Below are positions 5,024-6,633 of a stretch of DNA of 6,633 nt, one piece after another. The stretch comes from Verrucomicrobiales bacterium. Lineage in GTDB: Bacteria > Verrucomicrobiota > Verrucomicrobiia > Verrucomicrobiales > DEV007. The translations under genes and the position numbers were made by a program. The notes below the pieces were generated by a model, which had not been told where the DNA came from, made no database searches, and saw only the letters and a program-made list of their open reading frames with translations. Position 1 is the stretch's first letter. Each line of letters begins with the position of its first letter. The stretch lies in assembly GCA_022424805.1 (NCBI GenBank), contig JAKMGR010000644.1, forward strand, positions 1-6,633, in the 5' to 3' direction.

Positions 5024-6633
5024 GTGACTCCTTCAAGCCATACGGGAATACACCCCCTTCTGAAGCGATGGATATTCGCGGAGGCGCTTCTTTTCGCGGC
5101 AATTTCCCTGTTTTTTCCTGCTGCTGGGGTTGCAGAAGAGAATGAGGGCCATTGGTCTCTGCAGGCTATCGCAAGGCCAGATGTCCCCGATGCCGCCCAG
5201 CCGGTGGATTATCTGATTCAAAAGCGGCTGAAAGCATCCGGAGTCGAACAGAATCCCAGTGCAGATCGCCACACCCTTCTGCGACGGGTCACGCTCGACC
5301 TGACAGGGCTCCCCCCCACCCGCGAGGAAATTGCGTCTTTTATCGAAGATGATTCCCCTGATGCATGGGAAAAAGTCGTGAACAGGCTACTTTCTTCGCC
5401 TCACTACGGAGAGCGCTGGGGACGGCATTGGCTCGATGTCGCTCGCTACGTGCAGGGTAACATCAAAGTTCCAGGAATCGAACAGATTGACCTTGCTGAG
5501 CCATATCGGGACTACGTGGTACGAGCGTTTAACAGCGACAAGCCCTACGATCGTTTCATCGCCGAACAGTTGGCAGGAGATTTACTGGGAGAAGAAAACG
5601 AAACCGACGAAGCTCGTCTCGACCGACTCGCCGCTCCCGGTTTTCTCTCAATCGGCCCGTGGTTTGAAGAATGCACCGATCCCAACAAGCTTCGCCTCGA
5701 TATTATCGACGAACAAATATCGACATCGACACGAGCCTTTCTCGCTCTCGATTTTTCATGTGCAAGATGCCACGACCACAAGTTCGATCCGATCCCGACA
5801 AAGGACTACTATGCGCTCGCTGGAATTTTCCGAAGCACGGAAATTACCTCTGATTTTGCCACAGATTGGAAAGACGGACGCCCACGAGCTATCATGCACA
5901 TTGCAACCGACAAAGAAAAACAAGCTGCTGCCCAATACGAAGCAAAGAAGCAAGAGCTCCTTGTTGAACTGCATCAACTTCGAAATCGTCTTTTACCGCA
6001 GGCGCGCCTTCCGCAAGCGCCACCCGAGACGAAAACTCCGCAGCACATCGTCTCTTTTGAAGCGGAGGACTTCTCTGGGCACAAGAACCTGCGGATCCTG
6101 GAGCAGAAAACGGAAACCGTCATCGCTTCCCGGAAAAAGCTCGATCAGTGGGTCAAGTATCGAGTCGTTCTACCGGAGAGTAACGAGTATACTCTCGTTG
6201 CTCGCTATGCAGCGAAACAACCAACCCCGGTGAAACTGGAAATTGAGGGAGAAATCCAACCAGCCCCGGTATTCTCTCGTCCCACTTTCGGAGAGTCGCC
6301 CGAGCACTTTCGTCGAAAGGCCATTCCTCTGGGAAAACAGGAAAAGGGCTCTCTTCATATACGTTTCCTCGTTGATCGGCACGAAACTTTCCCGCTTCTC
6401 GATCATTTTCAAATCTTTCGGGGAAGGTTTGAAAATGGCTCAGACGAGTGGATGGCAATTGTCGAAAATCCCAGCATTGTCGAAGTCACAGAGTTTCTCT
6501 CAGATTCGACGACGAACCTGGCCGTAAAAAAACTCATTCAACAGACTGGAGAAGTGGAGAAAAAACTCCTGAGTCATCTGAAAAACGCTCCCACCTTTCC
6601 TCCACTGCTGAAGATCAAGGACGCATCTGAACC
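5024..6633 (+). CDS. Secreted DUF1549/PSCyt2-type protein with CARCH motif and carbohydrate-binding-like insert, 5' part (3' end outside window)
   Basis: The frame runs from a TGA at 5006-5008 to the right edge without a stop, giving 536 residues from the GTG at 5024. No in-frame ATG occurs before 5894, deep in the domain, so the start is non-ATG: GTG 5024, or CTG 5060, which would give a compact KRW-type signal peptide. No clear ribosome site precedes the GTG. A signal peptide (LLKRWIFAEALLFAAISLFF, cleavage about GVA37/E38) precedes the DUF1549 region: HWSLQAIARPDVP from 43, then RRVTLDLTGLPPT, ERWGRHWLDVARY (130-142), DKPYDRFIAEQLAGDLL (from 172) and CARCHDHKFDPIP (CxxCH at 246-250). Residues about 342-465 resemble a CBM6/35-like module: FEAEDFSG, YRVVLPESNEYTLVARYA, DHFQIF. 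The family's usual N-terminal cytochrome c-like domain is absent, and its C-terminal DUF1553 would lie beyond the edge. The family is exported and expanded in Planctomycetes and Verrucomicrobia; its biochemical role is not established. Confidence 0.88.
   Translation, partial: MTPSSHTGIHPLLKRWIFAEALLFAAISLFFPAAGVAEENEGHWSLQAIARPDVPDAAQPVDYLIQKRLKASGVEQNPSADRHTLLRRVTLDLTGLPPTREEIASFIEDDSPDAWEKVVNRLLSSPHYGERWGRHWLDVARYVQGNIKVPGIEQIDLAEPYRDYVVRAFNSDKPYDRFIAEQLAGDLLGEENETDEARLDRLAAPGFLSIGPWFEECTDPNKLRLDIIDEQISTSTRAFLALDFSCARCHDHKFDPIPTKDYYALAGIFRSTEITSDFATDWKDGRPRAIMHIATDKEKQAAAQYEAKKQELLVELHQLRNRLLPQARLPQAPPETKTPQHIVSFEAEDFSGHKNLRILEQKTETVIASRKKLDQWVKYRVVLPESNEYTLVARYAAKQPTPVKLEIEGEIQPAPVFSRPTFGESPEHFRRKAIPLGKQEKGSLHIRFLVDRHETFPLLDHFQIFRGRFENGSDEWMAIVENPSIVEVTEFLSDSTTNLAVKKLIQQTGEVEKKLLSHLKNAPTFPPLLKIKDASE

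Noticed and set aside
5436..6233. 265-codon plus-strand open frame within the DUF1549 gene
   Set aside because: It is in a different frame from the DUF1549 protein, is rich in Ser/Arg/Thr and has no family features.
1..6633. CRISPR array, tRNA or rRNA gene
   Set aside because: No regularly spaced direct repeats and no tRNA- or rRNA-like sequence were seen anywhere in the window.

Overview
The window looks like chromosomal DNA from a member of the Planctomycetes-Verrucomicrobia group. The strongest indicators are a DUF1549/PSCyt2-type secreted protein carrying a CARCH motif, a secreted PQQ-like beta-propeller protein of the 'W-x-x-FRGPNGSGV' type, and a protein joining a helical repeat region to a galactose-binding-like beta-sandwich. 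All three are characteristic of that superphylum. The phylum itself cannot be settled from 6.6 kb.

Layout. Positions 2-811 (+) are the 3' part of the helical-repeat/beta-sandwich gene, cut by the left edge. After 31 bases comes a complete secreted beta-propeller gene (843-2045, +), probably in the same transcription unit. It converges on a minus-strand block, and the boundary holds a perfect inverted repeat (2099-2116). Read in its own direction, that block contains a large two-domain glycosyltransferase (4884-2917), an intrinsic terminator (2895-2870), a non-coding stretch, the C-terminal remnant of a fold-type III PLP decarboxylase (2698-2435), and an intact carrier-protein gene (2448-2107) that overlaps the remnant. 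A divergent intergenic region (4885-5023) then leads to a plus-strand DUF1549 gene that stays open to the right edge (5024-6633). This last gene has no in-frame ATG near its start, so a simple ATG-to-stop search would miss it.

How the parts may relate. The decarboxylase plus carrier-protein pair resembles the sets (AMP-dependent ligase, PLP decarboxylase, carrier protein) that accompany exopolysaccharide/exosortase loci. A neighbouring glycosyltransferase fits a surface-glycan island. Here the set looks broken: the decarboxylase has lost about four fifths of its length and no ligase is present in the window. The flanking plus-strand genes are envelope or exported proteins of the type these bacteria devote to polymer binding and degradation.

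The most unusual item is the C-terminal tail of the glycosyltransferase. After two complete glycosyltransferase domains it carries a basic stretch, a hydrophobic Ala/Gly stretch and a perfect lipobox (LVGC), followed by an acidic and Gly/Lys-rich end. This is the layout of a lipoprotein signal and mature tail, placed at the wrong end of a protein expected to be cytosolic.
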